NCBI RefSeq assembly: GCF_002795245.1
Contig: NZ_PGVG01000010.1
Location: forward strand, 1-64,000
Length of the DNA: 64,000 bases
From: Bradyrhizobium forestalis
GTDB lineage: Bacteria; Pseudomonadota; Alphaproteobacteria; Rhizobiales; Xanthobacteraceae
Direction of reading: 5' to 3'
Under the pieces are notes generated by a model that saw only the letters and a list, made by a program, of their open reading frames with translations, searched no databases and was not told where the DNA came from. A program made the position numbers and the translations under genes. Below, one piece after another: positions 1 to 9,794 of this stretch. The stretch's first letter is position 1. The number at the start of each line of letters is the position of its first letter.

Positions 1-1070
1 AGCTCGAGCTCCAGCAGCACGGTGCGCACGATCGCGGGCGAGGCGCCGGACATCCGCACGAGATCGTCGATGGAGATGGGGGCGGGGCCGAGCAGGCCGG
101 TGATCTGGTCGCGGTCGTGGCCTTGCGGATCGTTCTCGAACGGCTCGCTGTCGGGTTCGCCCACGGGGTGTATCAGCGGCCGCTCCATGATCGGCTGAAC
201 CGCATTGATGATGTCGGCAGCTTCCGTGACGAGCGTTGCGCCCTGCTTGATCAGATCGTTGGTGCCGGCGGCGCGCGGATCGAGCGGCGAGCCCGGCACC
301 GCGAACACCTCGCGCCCCTGTTCGGCCGCCATGCGCGCCGTGATCAGCGAGCCCGAGCGGTGCGCCGCTTCCACCACGACGACGCCGAGCGATGCGCCCG
401 AGATCAGCCGGTTACGGCGCGGAAAGTCGCGGGCGCGTGGCTCGTGGCCGAGCGGCATCTCGGAGATCGCAGCGCCATCGTGATCCAGGATCGATGTGAG
501 GAGATCACCATGCTCGGGCGGATAGATGCAGTCATGCCCGCCGGCGAGCACGGCAATCGTGCCGCTCTCGACGCTCGCGCGATGCGCGGCCTGATCAACG
601 CCGCGGGCGAGGCCGGAGATGACGACAAAGCCGGCTTCGCCGAGCTGGCGCGCGAGCTGGCCGGCGAACTTCAAGCCGGCGCCGGAGGCATTGCGCGAGC
701 CGACGATCGCGATCATCGGCCGCATCAAGCTCTTGGTGTCGCCGCGTACGGCGAGCAGCGGTGGCGCGTCATCGATCATCGCCAGCCGCGCCGGATAGCC
801 GTCCTCGCCGGGTGCGAGCCAGGCGATGCCGAACTTGCGGCTTGCGGCCAACTCGGCCTTCGCCTCGTCCGCGCTGCAGATGCGTCCTGATCGCTGCGCG
901 CCGCCGCGGCGTGCCAGATCCGGCAGCCGCTCCAGCGCGGCGCGCGCGGTGCCGAAATGATCGACCAGCGAGCGAAAAGTGCGCGGCCCGACATTGTCGG
1001 AGCGGATCAGCCGCAAGCGGTCGATCCGCTCAGCCTCGGTCAGCTCCACGCTCGGATTGATGGCGTCCAC
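1..1070 (-). CDS. dprA: DNA processing protein DprA (partial, C-terminus beyond window)
   Basis: DprA/Smf binds single-stranded DNA and loads RecA during natural transformation. Reading the reverse strand gives one open frame with the Rossmann-like core: [12 protein letters not shown], the segment [12 protein letters not shown] and [12 protein letters not shown], all typical of the family. The frame runs off the left edge, so the final part (including most of the winged-helix region) is missing. I chose the GTG at 1070 because AAGGAG lies seven bases before it; an in-frame ATG at 1094 is possible but has no such site. It is divergent from the amidase gene to its right. Identity is secure; the exact start is less so. 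Confidence 0.93.
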   Translation of the reverse strand, partial: MDAINPSVELTEAERIDRLRLIRSDNVGPRTFRSLVDHFGTARAALERLPDLARRGGAQRSGRICSADEAKAELAASRKFGIAWLAPGEDGYPARLAMIDDAPPLLAVRGDTKSLMRPMIAIVGSRNASGAGLKFAGQLARQLGEAGFVVISGLARGVDQAAHRASVESGTIAVLAGGHDCIYPPEHGDLLTSILDHDGAAISEMPLGHEPRARDFPRRNRLISGASLGVVVVEAAHRSGSLITARMAAEQGREVFAVPGSPLDPRAAGTNDLIKQGATLVTEAADIINAVQPIMERPLIHPVGEPDSEPFENDPQGHDRDQITGLLGPAPISIDDLVRMSGASPAIVRTVLLELE

Positions 1071-1185
1071 GGTGTCTCCTTGCAGAGACAGCATGGAACA
1101 ACCTGAGGGCGTTGCGCAACAGGGACGTGCGCTTGCGCGGCTTCGTCGCGATGCTAAAAGCGATGGCAATAAGAAGGATTTTGCC

Positions 1186-2430
1186 ATGATCTCACTTGCC
1201 GACCTCCAGCGCCGCATCGAAGCGGGGGAGCTTTCGCCCGAGGCCGCCATCGCGCAATCGCATGCGGCAATCGAGGCCAAGGAGAAGGATGTCCGCGCCT
1301 TCGTCCGTCATGACAAATCGGCGAAGGTGCAAGCCTCCGGCCCGCTGCGCGGCATCGCGGTCGGCATCAAGGACATCATCGACACCGCCAATCTGCCGAC
1401 CGAGATGGGCTCGGAGATCTATCGCGGCTGGCAGCCGCGCTCGGATGCGCCGGTCGTGATGATGCTGAAGCGGGCAGGGGCCACCGTCATCGGCAAGACC
1501 ACCACGACCGCGTTCGCCTCGCGCGATCCGACGCCGACGCGCAATCCCCACAATATAGGTCATTCGCCCGGCGGCTCGTCCTCGGGCTCGGCGGCGGCCG
1601 TCGGCGCCGGCATGATCCCGCTGGCGCTGGGCACCCAGACCGGCGGCTCAGTGATCCGGCCCGCCGCCTATTGCGGGACGGCCGCGATCAAGCCGTCGTT
1701 CCGGATGCTGCCGACGGTCGGCGTGAAGTGCTATTCGTGGGCGCTCGACACGGTCGGCCTGTTCGGCGCGCGCGCGGAGGATCTCGCTTGCGGGCTATTG
1801 GCGATGACCGGCCGCAGCGAATTCTCGGGCATCGTCGCGGCGAAATCGCCGCGGATCGGCGTGGTCAGACAGGAGTTCGCGGGCGCCGTGGAGCCGGCGG
1901 CCGAAGAGGGGCTGCAAGCCGCGATCAAGGCGGCGGAGCGCGCCGGTGCCAGCGTGCAGACCATCGATCTGCCCGAGGCGGTGCAGGAGGCCTGGCGCAT
2001 CCACCCAATCATCCAGGATTTTGAGGCGCATCGCGCGCTCGCCTGGGAGTTTTCCGAGCGTCACGACGAGATCGCGCCGATGCTGCGTGCCAGTCTCGAT
2101 GCGACGGTTGGGCTGACGCCCAGGGAATATGACGAGGCGCGCCGCATCAGCCGTCGCGGCCGCCGCGAGCTCGGTGAAGTCTTCGAAGGCGTCGACGTGC
2201 TCTTGACCTATTCGGCGCCGGGCACGGCGCCGGCCAAGGAGCTCGCGACCACCGGCGATCCCCGCTACAACCGGCTCTGGACGCTGATGGGCAATCCTTG
2301 CGTCAACGTGCCGGTGCTGAAGGTCAATGGCCTGCCGATCGGCGTGCAGGTGATCGCGCGCTTTGGCAACGATCCGCTCGCACTTGCGGCTGCGTGGTTC
2401 CTGGAGGAGGCGCTGGCGAAATCAGGCTAG
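1186..2430 (+). CDS. Amidase signature family amidase
   Basis: A 414-residue amidase-signature enzyme, predicted to hydrolyse amide bonds through a Ser-cisSer-Lys triad. Lys62 ([12 protein letters not shown]), the glycine/serine-rich loop [13 protein letters not shown] at 128-140 and the nucleophile Ser155 in [11 protein letters not shown] are all visible. The length fits a free-standing amidase rather than GatA, which is encoded separately at 20465. The ATG at 1186 follows AAGAAGGA at 1171-1178; the frame is open further upstream, but that extension overlaps the divergent dprA start. The substrate cannot be read from the sequence. It stands alone between dprA and a hairpin repeat. Confidence 0.88.
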   Translation: MISLADLQRRIEAGELSPEAAIAQSHAAIEAKEKDVRAFVRHDKSAKVQASGPLRGIAVGIKDIIDTANLPTEMGSEIYRGWQPRSDAPVVMMLKRAGATVIGKTTTTAFASRDPTPTRNPHNIGHSPGGSSSGSAAAVGAGMIPLALGTQTGGSVIRPAAYCGTAAIKPSFRMLPTVGVKCYSWALDTVGLFGARAEDLACGLLAMTGRSEFSGIVAAKSPRIGVVRQEFAGAVEPAAEEGLQAAIKAAERAGASVQTIDLPEAVQEAWRIHPIIQDFEAHRALAWEFSERHDEIAPMLRASLDATVGLTPREYDEARRISRRGRRELGEVFEGVDVLLTYSAPGTAPAKELATTGDPRYNRLWTLMGNPCVNVPVLKVNGLPIGVQVIARFGNDPLALAAAWFLEEALAKSG

Positions 2431-2475
2431 CGCGGGATGAGTCGCGGTTGGATCGATGCGCGTCCGTGGGCGGGG

Positions 2476-2636
2476 ACACCTCTCCCGTAGGGAGAGGTCG
2501 GATCGCATCAAAGATGCGATCCGGGTGAGGGGTTATGGTCTCACTGAATGCTGCGGCCCCTCACCCGGATTGCACTGGACGATGCTTCGCATCGCCAGAC
2601 GCAATCCGACCTCTCCCCGTCGGGGAGAGGTGAACC
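2476..2636. repeat. Dispersed hairpin repeat, family A (CACCTCTCCC type)
   Basis: Imperfect long inverted repeat whose outer arms are CACCTCTCCCGTAGGGAGAGG and CCTCTCCCCGTCGGGGAGAGG. The inner arms GGATCGCATC and CCGGGTGAGGGG pair with GCCCCTCACCCGG. Related copies lie at 7986, 19709 and, shorter, 34116. It sits downstream of the amidase and of the convergent patatin gene, so it could stop transcription from both sides. Confidence 0.8.
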
Positions 2637-2659
2637 ACCGGCAGCCTCACTTCGACGCC

Positions 2660-3847
2660 CTAAGCCAGCGCGGGTTCAGCTGGAGCGATGCGCTGATCGG
2701 ATGCAGGCGGGGCTGCACTGACAGCAGTACCTTGCCGAAGCCAGCGCTCGGCCGCCTCGCGACCGCTCCGGTGCAGCGCGCGAATGAAGCCGCGGCCGAG
2801 ATCGGTGGACGAGCGCTGCGCCAGCCCGTCGACGGAGTCTTCTGCCGCAATCCTGGAGAGCCGCAGCGACGGCGCTGCATGGGCCTGCGCCCATTCGATC
2901 GCCGCGATCTCGGCGTTGAGGGCGGCGTTGGCTGCGATCTGGTCGAGACGGCGATCGATCGCGGCGAGCGTGATCGGCACGTAGCTGTCGCGCGTCGGCG
3001 TGACCTGGACGAGCAGGACATCGGAGGTCGTCGTTTCCTGCGCCAGCCGCAACAGCGGCGGATTGCCGCCAAAGCCGCCGTCCCAATAGGCTTCGCCGTC
3101 GATCTCGACGGCGCAGTGAACCAGGGGCGGGCAGGTCGAGGCCAGCGCAACGTCGGCGGTAATGACGTCGTTGCGGAAGACCTGCTGCTGCCCGTCGCGA
3201 ATCCGCGTCGCGGCGATCAGCAGCTTTGGGCACCTTGGGTCGCGCAGGGCGGCAAAATCGATGTCGCGCGACAGCGCCTGCCGCAACGGGTCGAGATCGA
3301 ACGGATCGAACTGGCCGGAGCGCAGCGTCGGGCCGAACGCGACCGAGCTTCCCGCCGGCGAAAAGCCGCCGATCAGCATCAGCGAGCGGAACGAGGCCTC
3401 GTGCATCAGCCGGACCCAGAACCGGTTCAGCCGGGAGCGCGCGCCTTCGCGGCCGCCTTCGGCCAGGCCGCAAGCGAGCAGCAGCGCATTGATGGCGCCG
3501 GCGCTGGCGCCGCTGACGGTGTCGATCGCGATATCAGGCTCTTCCAGCAGCCGCTCCAGCACGCCCCAGGTGAAGGCGGCAAAGGTGCCGCCGCCCTGCA
3601 GCGCCAGCGAAAGTCTTCGCGGCGGCCATTGGTCGGAACGCGCCTGCGCGGGCGCGACCGGTGCAGCCTTGGTGACCACGATATCGAGCCGAGCGGCGGC
3701 TTGCGCGACGGGCTCAGGCTGCGGCGCTGGCCCTGAAACAGGGGCAGGCGCTGGCGCATCAGACCAGATGTTGGTCGCCGAGAGCAGCCGGCTTGCCGCG
3801 GTGCCGGAAGCACCTAGCGAACCATCTCCGTCATGCGCGCCGATCAT
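2660..3847 (-). CDS. Patatin-like phospholipase family protein
   Basis: A 395-residue protein with a patatin (bacterial ExoU/RssA-like) acyl-hydrolase domain. The oxyanion motif LQGGGTFAAFTWGVLE lies at about 82-97, the nucleophile elbow GASAG follows about 30 residues later, and the catalytic Asp motif is DGGFGGNPPLL. The first 70 residues are rich in Ala and Pro and look disordered. No convincing signal peptide or membrane segment is visible. It probably releases fatty acids from membrane lipids, but the substrate is unknown. The gene is convergent with the amidase gene across a hairpin repeat. The start is weakly supported, with only a GAGAG-like site before the ATG. Confidence 0.87.
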   Translation of the reverse strand: MIGAHDGDGSLGASGTAASRLLSATNIWSDAPAPAPVSGPAPQPEPVAQAAARLDIVVTKAAPVAPAQARSDQWPPRRLSLALQGGGTFAAFTWGVLERLLEEPDIAIDTVSGASAGAINALLLACGLAEGGREGARSRLNRFWVRLMHEASFRSLMLIGGFSPAGSSVAFGPTLRSGQFDPFDLDPLRQALSRDIDFAALRDPRCPKLLIAATRIRDGQQQVFRNDVITADVALASTCPPLVHCAVEIDGEAYWDGGFGGNPPLLRLAQETTTSDVLLVQVTPTRDSYVPITLAAIDRRLDQIAANAALNAEIAAIEWAQAHAAPSLRLSRIAAEDSVDGLAQRSSTDLGRGFIRALHRSGREAAERWLRQGTAVSAAPPASDQRIAPAEPALA

Positions 3848-4015
3848 CTCTCGCTCATTCTGAGCAACCGCGTAACGCCGTTTCCTGTGTCAGGATGACA
3901 GGCTCGGAACCCATTCGCTACAGCCTGCCGTGACTCGCAGCGAAGTTGCGAACAGGATTTGGCATATAATGCGGAAAGGGTGCGGCGGTATCTGTACTTT
4001 TTTCCGGCCTCAGAT

Positions 4016-4073
4016 TCTTGTTTGACGCGTTTTCTTGACGCGAACCGGCATCCACTTCGCTCGAAAACGCTCT
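4016..4073 (-). repeat. Dispersed repeat (AGAGCGTTTTCGAGCG type)
   Basis: On the reverse strand this begins AGAGCGTTTTCGAGCGAAGT and continues through an ACCGG centre into GCGTCAAG and AAAACGCGTC. I recognise it as a very common intergenic element of Bradyrhizobium genomes. Its first bases overlap the TAG stop codon of plsY. No second copy was identified inside this window, so the repeat call rests on recall. Confidence 0.5.
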
Positions 4074-4668
4074 AGGCCTTCTCGCCGATCCGGCTTTCCT
4101 TGCCGGCTTGCAGGCGCTTGATGTTCTCGCGATGCGCGTAGAACAGGAGCAGCGTCAGCACTGCTGCCAGTGCGGACAATGCGAGGTGACCGAACCACCA
4201 CAGGAACATCGGCGTGATGAATGCCGCCACCAGCGCCGAGAGCGAGGAATAGCGGGTGGTGAAGGCGGTGGCCAGCCAAAGCAGGCAGAACACGACCGCG
4301 CCCGGCCAGAACAGCCCGAGCAGGATGCCGATATAGACCGCCACGCCCTTGCCGCCTTTGAATTTCAGCCAGACCGGGAAGAGATGGCCGAGAAAAGCGC
4401 CGAGCCCGGCCACCATGGCGGCATTGGGGCCTGCGATGTAGCCGGCGATCACGACGGCCACGGTGCCCTTGAGGGCGTCGAACAGCAGGGTGCCCGCGGC
4501 AAGGCTCTTGCGTCCGGTCCGCAGCACATTGGTGGCGCCGATGCTGCCGGAGCCGATCGAGCGGATATCCTGCGTGCCCGCGAGCCTGGTCAGGATCAGC
4601 CCGAACGGGATCGAGCCGAGGAGGTAGCCGATGACGAAGGCCACCGGCAGGAACGCTTCAAGCCCCAT
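4072..4668 (-). CDS. plsY: Acyl-phosphate:glycerol-3-phosphate acyltransferase PlsY
   Basis: A 198-residue polytopic inner-membrane enzyme that transfers an acyl group from acyl phosphate to glycerol 3-phosphate, the first step of phospholipid synthesis. All three PlsY motifs are seen: [16 protein letters not shown] near residue 37, [17 protein letters not shown] near 96, and the C-terminal HREN. About five hydrophobic segments are present. The ATG at 4668 is chosen because ACCTCC on the plus strand (GGAGGT in the transcript) lies seven bases before it; the frame also extends upstream. The gene follows pyrC on the same strand with a 60-base gap, so it may be co-transcribed. Confidence 0.95.
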   Translation of the reverse strand: MGLEAFLPVAFVIGYLLGSIPFGLILTRLAGTQDIRSIGSGSIGATNVLRTGRKSLAAGTLLFDALKGTVAVVIAGYIAGPNAAMVAGLGAFLGHLFPVWLKFKGGKGVAVYIGILLGLFWPGAVVFCLLWLATAFTTRYSSLSALVAAFITPMFLWWFGHLALSALAAVLTLLLFYAHRENIKRLQAGKESRIGEKA

Positions 4669-4730
4669 GGCCGAACCTCCAATGGCGGCATCGCCATGTC
4701 GAACCGAGACGCCACGCATGATCCCGCACT

Positions 4731-6038
4731 CTAGACATGCTCGTAGACCGTCCGTCCGCCGACAATGGTGCGCACCACGCGGCCTGTAAAGCGGGCCTCG
4801 TCGAACGGGGTGTTCTTGCAGGGCGATTTGAGGTCGGCGGGATCGACCACCCAGGGCGTATCGGGATCGATCACGATGACATCCGCGGGCGCACCGCTGC
4901 GCAGGGTTCCGCCCGGCAGCCCAAGCAGCTCGGCCGGGCGGGTCGACATCGCGCGGATCAGCGTCTTCAGTTCCATCTCGCCATTATGCACCAGCCGCAG
5001 GCCCGCCGGCAGCATGGTCTCGAGCCCGACGGCGCCGGGTGCGGCTTCCGCGAACGGCAGGCGCTTGACCTCGACGTCCTGCGGATTGTGATCGGACATG
5101 ATGACGTCGAGCAGGCCGGAGGCGAGCGCCGCCACCACCGCGCGGCGGTCGTCCTCGGTGCGTAGCGGCGGAGACAGCTTCAGGAAGGAACGGTAGGGGC
5201 CGATGTCGTTCTCGTTCAGCGCCAGATGGTTGATCGAGACCGAGGCGCTGACGGCGAGCCCGGCGTCGCGGGCCCGCTTGAGGATGTCGAGGGAGTCGAT
5301 GCAGGTCAGCGAAGCCGCGTGATAGCGGCCGCCGGTGAGCGCAACGAGGCGCAGATCGCGCTCCAGCATCACGGCTTCGGCGGCGTTCGGGATTCCCATC
5401 AGGCCGAGCCGGGTCGCGAACTCGCCTTCGTTCATCACGCCTTCGCCGACCAGGTTGGGGTCCTCGGTGTGATGCACGATCAGCGCATCGAAGTCGCGGG
5501 CGTAGGTGAGTGCGCGGCGCATCACCAGGGCGTTGGTCACGCTCTTGTCGCCGTCGCTGAAGGCGACCGCGCCGGCCGCCTTCAAGAGGCCGAACTCGGT
5601 CATCTCCTCGCCATGCATGCCCTTGGTCAGCGCCGCCATCGGCTGGATGTTGACGATCGCGGTGTCGCGGGCGCGGCGCATCACGAAATCGACCGTCGCC
5701 GAGTTATCGATCACCGGAGAAGTATCGGGCTGGCAGATGATGGTGGTGATGCCGCCGGTCGCGGCGGCCTGGCTCGCCGAGGCAAAGGTCTCGCGATGGC
5801 TGAGGCCGGGCTCGCCGACGAAGGCGCGCATGTCGATCAGGCCCGGCGCCACGATCTTGCCGGAGCAGTTGACGATGTCGGTGCCCTCGGGGACGCCGGC
5901 CGCGCCGATGCCGCGGCGGGTCTCGCGGATGGTGCCGTCGGCGATCAGGACGTCGCCGATGCCGTCGAAATCCCTGCCGGGATCGACGACGCGGGCGTTG
6001 GCGAGCAGGATGGGGCGGCGGTCGATCAACATCGGCAT
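4731..6038 (-). CDS. pyrC: Dihydroorotase-like PyrC, probably non-catalytic ATCase partner
   Basis: A 435-residue amidohydrolase of the dihydroorotase family, directly downstream of pyrB. The start ATG shares one base with the pyrB stop (TGATG), which suggests translational coupling. Active dihydroorotases carry an HxH metal motif in the sequence DxHxHxRxPG; here the matching stretch reads [12 protein letters not shown], with both histidines replaced. Other ligand regions are partly kept (VHHTED, GRYHAAS, SDHNPQD). In Pseudomonas a PyrC-like protein without these histidines is inactive and instead stabilises aspartate transcarbamoylase, and I infer that role here. A separate active dihydroorotase should then exist elsewhere in the genome. 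Confidence 0.85.
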   Translation of the reverse strand: MPMLIDRRPILLANARVVDPGRDFDGIGDVLIADGTIRETRRGIGAAGVPEGTDIVNCSGKIVAPGLIDMRAFVGEPGLSHRETFASASQAAATGGITTIICQPDTSPVIDNSATVDFVMRRARDTAIVNIQPMAALTKGMHGEEMTEFGLLKAAGAVAFSDGDKSVTNALVMRRALTYARDFDALIVHHTEDPNLVGEGVMNEGEFATRLGLMGIPNAAEAVMLERDLRLVALTGGRYHAASLTCIDSLDILKRARDAGLAVSASVSINHLALNENDIGPYRSFLKLSPPLRTEDDRRAVVAALASGLLDVIMSDHNPQDVEVKRLPFAEAAPGAVGLETMLPAGLRLVHNGEMELKTLIRAMSTRPAELLGLPGGTLRSGAPADVIVIDPDTPWVVDPADLKSPCKNTPFDEARFTGRVVRTIVGGRTVYEHV

Positions 6039-6985
6039 CACGCGTTCGGCAGGTTGCGGGCGAGCGCTTCCAGCACGGCCATGCGCACGGCGACGCCCAT
6101 CTCGACCTGTTCACGGATCAGGGACTGGGCGCCGTCGGCCACGATCGAGTCGATCTCCACGCCGCGGTTCATGGGGCCGGGATGCATCACGAGGGCATCC
6201 GGCTTGGCGTAGGCGAGCTTCTTCTGGTCGAGCCCGAAATAGTGGAAGTATTCCGATGACGAGGGCACGAACGAGCCGTTCATGCGCTCGCGCTGCAGCC
6301 GCAGCATCATGACGATGTCGGCGCCTTCGAGACCCTCGCGCATGTCGCGTGCGACCTCGACGCCCATCCGCTCGATGCCCGGTGGCAGCAGCGTGGAGGG
6401 GCCGACGACGCGGACGCGGGCGCCCATGGTATTGAGCAGGATGATGTTGGAGCGGGCGACGCGCGAATGCAGCACGTCGCCGCAGATCGCGACCACGAGG
6501 CCCTCGATCCGCCCCTTGTTGCGGCGGATGGTGAGCGCATCCAGCAGCGCTTGCGTCGGGTGCTCATGCGCGCCGTCGCCGGCATTGATCACGGAACCGT
6601 CAACCTTGCGCGCCAGAAGTTCCACCGCGCCGGAGGCGTGATGGCGCACCACCAGGATATCAGGGTGCATCGCATTCAGCGTCACGGCGGTGTCGATCAG
6701 CGTCTCGCCCTTGCGGATCGAGGACGAGGAGACCGACATGTTCATGACGTCGGCGCCGAGCCGCTTTCCCGCGAGCTCGAACGAGGACTGGGTCCGGGTG
6801 GAGGCCTCGAAGAAGAGGTTCACCTGCGTCCGTCCCCGCAGGACGGTGCGCTTCTTGTCAACCTGGCGGTTGAGCTCGACATATTCTTCGGACAGGTCGA
6901 GGAGGCCGCTGATGTCGGCCGCGGAAAGGCCCTCGATGCCCAGCAAATGCCGGTGGCCGAGGACGAAGGTCGATTTCGATGTCAT
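6038..6985 (-). CDS. pyrB: Aspartate carbamoyltransferase catalytic subunit
   Basis: A 315-residue enzyme that joins carbamoyl phosphate and aspartate in pyrimidine synthesis. The carbamoyl-phosphate loop [13 protein letters not shown], the [11 protein letters not shown] motif and the aspartate-binding [11 protein letters not shown] are intact. The ATG at 6985 starts the normal N-terminus ([13 protein letters not shown]); the frame upstream is a proline-rich run that is not family-like. It heads a pyrB-pyrC pair and may share a transcript with plsY. No regulatory pyrI is adjacent. No attenuator-like structure was recognised before it. Confidence 0.96.
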   Translation of the reverse strand: MTSKSTFVLGHRHLLGIEGLSAADISGLLDLSEEYVELNRQVDKKRTVLRGRTQVNLFFEASTRTQSSFELAGKRLGADVMNMSVSSSSIRKGETLIDTAVTLNAMHPDILVVRHHASGAVELLARKVDGSVINAGDGAHEHPTQALLDALTIRRNKGRIEGLVVAICGDVLHSRVARSNIILLNTMGARVRVVGPSTLLPPGIERMGVEVARDMREGLEGADIVMMLRLQRERMNGSFVPSSSEYFHYFGLDQKKLAYAKPDALVMHPGPMNRGVEIDSIVADGAQSLIREQVEMGVAVRMAVLEALARNLPNA

Positions 6986-7070
6986 TAAAAGCAGAGCTAT
7001 AGGGGGGGATGGCGGGGGGAGCAAGGGGCAAACCGCGGGAGGCGAGTTATCCCCTGATCTGTCGCCCACC

Positions 7071-7176
7071 CGGTCATTCCGGGATGGCGCGCAAGCGCCA
7101 GACCCGGAATCTCGAGATTCTCAGGTGCGCAAGGGCGCACCGGGGTGCGGCTCTTCGAGCCGCCCCGGAATGACAA
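7071..7176. repeat. Dispersed inverted repeat, CCGGTCATTCCGG type
   Basis: Outer arms GGTCATTCCGGG and CCCCGGAATGACA flank internal hairpins (GGCGCGCAAGCGCC, TGCGCAAGGGCGCA, GCGGCTCTTCGAGCCGC). It lies between the divergent pyrB and the VanX-type gene and fills most of that 200-base gap, so the promoters of both genes lie in or beside it. Confidence 0.75.
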
Positions 7177-7187
7177 GGGGGAAATGA

Positions 7188-7946
7188 ATGCGCTTCGCTA
7201 GACCAGTTTTGATTTCATTTCTCGCAATCGGCTCAATCTCACCAGCCCACGCCCAATCGCTCCCCGGCGGCTTCGTCTATCTGCGCGACATCGACCCCGG
7301 CATCATCCAGGACATCCGCTACGCCACATCGAACAATTTCGTCGGCCGTCCGCTCGCCGGCTACGGCGCCGGCGAATGCGTGGTCAAGCGCGAGGTGGGG
7401 CTGCGGCTGAAGGCGGTTCAGCAGGAGCTCGCCGCACAGAACCTGTCGCTGAAAATGTTCGACTGCTACCGGCCGGCGCGGGCCTCGCTCGATATGGTGA
7501 GGTGGTCGCAGAACGGCCACGAGACGGCCGCCGAGCGGCGCTACAACCCGAAGATCCCGAAGACCGAGCTGTTCCGCCTCGGGTATATTGCGAGCCGCTC
7601 GCAGCATTCAACGGGTGCAGCGCTCGATCTCACCCTGGTCGATCTCAAAGTCGACAATTCCGCCAAATATGATCCGTCGAAGAGCTATGCCGATTGCACG
7701 GCGCCGGTCGAGGCGCGGGCGCCGGAGGGCAGCGTCGACATGGGCACCAGCTACGACTGTACCGACGCGAAGGGGCATACCGCTGCACCCTCGATCAATC
7801 CGGAGCAGCGCGCCCGGCGCAAGCGGCTGGTGGCTGCGATGGCCAGGCAAGGCTTTGTGAACTATTCGAAGGAGTGGTGGCATTTTTCCCTGCCGGGGGC
7901 GGGCGGGGCGGCCTATGATTTCCCGATCCAGCCGCGAACGAGGTAG
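7188..7946 (+). CDS. D-alanyl-D-alanine dipeptidase (VanX/DdpX family, M15D)
   Basis: A 252-residue secreted zinc peptidase. It begins with a signal peptide (hydrophobic residues 7-20, cleavage likely after AHA at 20-22). Zinc ligands of the M15D family are visible: His140 and Asp147 in SQHSTGAALDLTLV, and His232 with general base Glu229 in KEWWHFS; Arg95 in CYRPAR matches the substrate arginine. Such enzymes cleave D-Ala-D-Ala, allowing peptidoglycan recycling or use as a nutrient. No vanHA-like resistance genes are adjacent, so a housekeeping role in the periplasm is more likely than glycopeptide resistance. Confidence 0.9.
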   Translation: MRFARPVLISFLAIGSISPAHAQSLPGGFVYLRDIDPGIIQDIRYATSNNFVGRPLAGYGAGECVVKREVGLRLKAVQQELAAQNLSLKMFDCYRPARASLDMVRWSQNGHETAAERRYNPKIPKTELFRLGYIASRSQHSTGAALDLTLVDLKVDNSAKYDPSKSYADCTAPVEARAPEGSVDMGTSYDCTDAKGHTAAPSINPEQRARRKRLVAAMARQGFVNYSKEWWHFSLPGAGGAAYDFPIQPRTR

Positions 7947-7985
7947 AGTTCGATTGAAGCAGATGCAGCCGCGAGCAGGGGCCCA

Positions 7986-8091
7986 AGGGGAGAGGTCGGC
8001 GCGAAGCGCCCGGTGAGGGGGTCAGGTCCCTCGATAGAGCGTAACCCCTCACCCGCGCCTTCGGCGCGACCTCTCCCGTCGGGAGAGGTGG
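7986..8091. repeat. Dispersed hairpin repeat, family A
   Basis: Outer arms GGGGAGAGGTCGGCGCGAAG and CTTCGGCGCGACCTCTCCC, inner arms GGTGAGGGGGT and ACCCCTCACCC. It is a second copy of the element at 2476, placed between two genes on the same strand. Confidence 0.8.
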
Positions 8092-8127
8092 CACTGCCCG
8101 CGCCGAGATAAATTCGATGGAAGCACC

Positions 8128-9771
8128 ATGACCCAGCCGAGCTTTGCGACCCACGAGGTCTTCAACCAGTCGCCGCCGTTCGAGGACGTCGACCTGTTTG
8201 CCGTGGATCGGCCGCTGGTCGAGGCGGTCAAGGCCAATGGCGGCGTGGCGGCGGAACGCGAGCTGTCAGCGTTTGGCAAGCACTGGGGCTCGGCGGCGAT
8301 GGCCGAACGCGGGCGCGTGGCGAACGAGAACACGCCGAAGCTGCGCACCTTCGATGCCAAAGGTAACCGGCGCGACCAGGTCGAGTTTCATCCTGCCTAT
8401 CACGAGCTGATGGCGCATAGTGCGCATGCGGGCGTGCACAATTCGACGTGGACGGCGGATGGAAAACCTGCCGGCGGTGCCGCCGAAGTCATTCGTGCCG
8501 CGAAATTCTATATCGCCTCGCAAGTCGAGACCGGCCACCTCTGCCCCATCACGATGACGCGCGCCTCCGTTGGTGCGCTGGCGATGCAGCCCGACTTGCT
8601 CGCGCGCGTGATGCCGGTGCTGTCGACCAGGAGCTACGATCCCAGCTTTGCGCCGTGGTGGCAGAAGCGCGGCATGACGCTCGGCATGGGCATGACCGAG
8701 AAGCAGGGCGGCACCGACGTGCGCGCCAACATGACGCGCGCGGTGCGCGAGCGAGACGGCTATCGCATCACCGGCCATAAGTGGTTCATGTCGGCGCCGA
8801 TGTGCGATGCGTTCCTGGTGCTGGCGCAGGCGGATGGCGGGCTGACCTGTTTCTTCATGCCGCGCTTCGCGCCGGATGGATCGGTCAACGCGATCCAGTT
8901 CCAGCGGCTGAAGGACAAGCTCGGCAACCGCTCCAATGCCTCGTCCGAGGTCGAGTTCGTCGGCGCCTACGCCGAAAGGGTCGGGGAGGAGGGTAAGGGC
9001 ATCCGTACCATCATCCAGATGGTGCAGCTGACGCGGCAGGATTGCGCGATCGCGTCCGTCGGCCTGATGCGCTCGGGCCTCGCCCATGCGCTGCATCACG
9101 CCCGTCACCGCAGCGTGTTCCAGAAGCATCTTGCCGATCAGCCGCTGATGCAGGCCGTGCTGTCGGACATGGCGCTGCATGTGGAGGCGAGCACGGCGCT
9201 GGTGATGCGGCTCTGCCGCGCCTTCGACCGAACGCCCCACGATGCGGCGGAGGCCGCCTATATGCGGCTGCTGACGCCCGCGATCAAATACTGGACCTGC
9301 AAGAGTGCGCCGCCGTTCCTCTACGAGGCGATGGAGTGCCTCGGCGGCAACGGCTATGTCGAGGACGGCATTTTGGCGCGCCACTATCGCGAGTCGCCGG
9401 TCAATGCGATCTGGGAAGGTTCGGGCAACGTGATGTGCCTCGACGTGCTCCGCGCGCTCTCGCGCGAGCCGGAGCCGGCGATGGCGGTGCTGCAATCGCT
9501 TGCGGCCGACACGACGGGCCTGCCGGGGGCTGGTGAGGCGGTCGCGTTCATCGGCAAGACCTTCCGCCGCGCCGACGGCGAGCGCGTCGCGCGGCTTGCG
9601 GTCGAGAAGCTGGCGCTGCTTGCCGCGGCTGCGGCGCTGAACGGCGTATCACCGCACAGTGCCGAACTGTTCGCCGCGACGCGCCTCGCGACCAACCATG
9701 CCAGCATGTATGGCGCGGTCGAGCTAGACAGCGGCGACGTGCGCGCGCTGCTGGAGCGGGCGCTGCCGTAA
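8128..9771 (+). CDS. aidB: AidB-like acyl-CoA dehydrogenase family protein
   Basis: A 547-residue flavoprotein of the AidB branch of acyl-CoA dehydrogenases, linked in E. coli to the response to DNA alkylation. The N-terminus TQPSFATHEVFNQSPPFEDV, the segment LGMGMTEKQGGTDVR in the flavin-binding middle domain and YEAMECLGGNGYVEDG in the C-terminal helical domain match the family. The length agrees with the roughly 540 residues of AidB, longer than ordinary acyl-CoA dehydrogenases. GGAAG precedes the ATG. The next gene starts 23 bases later on the same strand. No ada or alkA gene is nearby, so induction by alkylation cannot be judged here. Confidence 0.92.
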   Translation: MTQPSFATHEVFNQSPPFEDVDLFAVDRPLVEAVKANGGVAAERELSAFGKHWGSAAMAERGRVANENTPKLRTFDAKGNRRDQVEFHPAYHELMAHSAHAGVHNSTWTADGKPAGGAAEVIRAAKFYIASQVETGHLCPITMTRASVGALAMQPDLLARVMPVLSTRSYDPSFAPWWQKRGMTLGMGMTEKQGGTDVRANMTRAVRERDGYRITGHKWFMSAPMCDAFLVLAQADGGLTCFFMPRFAPDGSVNAIQFQRLKDKLGNRSNASSEVEFVGAYAERVGEEGKGIRTIIQMVQLTRQDCAIASVGLMRSGLAHALHHARHRSVFQKHLADQPLMQAVLSDMALHVEASTALVMRLCRAFDRTPHDAAEAAYMRLLTPAIKYWTCKSAPPFLYEAMECLGGNGYVEDGILARHYRESPVNAIWEGSGNVMCLDVLRALSREPEPAMAVLQSLAADTTGLPGAGEAVAFIGKTFRRADGERVARLAVEKLALLAAAAALNGVSPHSAELFAATRLATNHASMYGAVELDSGDVRALLERALP

Positions 9772-9794
9772 CTCTCCCCAACGAAAGCCTCCTG

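Noticed and set aside
7188..7946. Vancomycin resistance determinant
   Set aside because: The dipeptidase is VanX-like, but there is no D-Ala-D-Lac ligase or dehydrogenase gene, and Gram-negative homologues are housekeeping enzymes.
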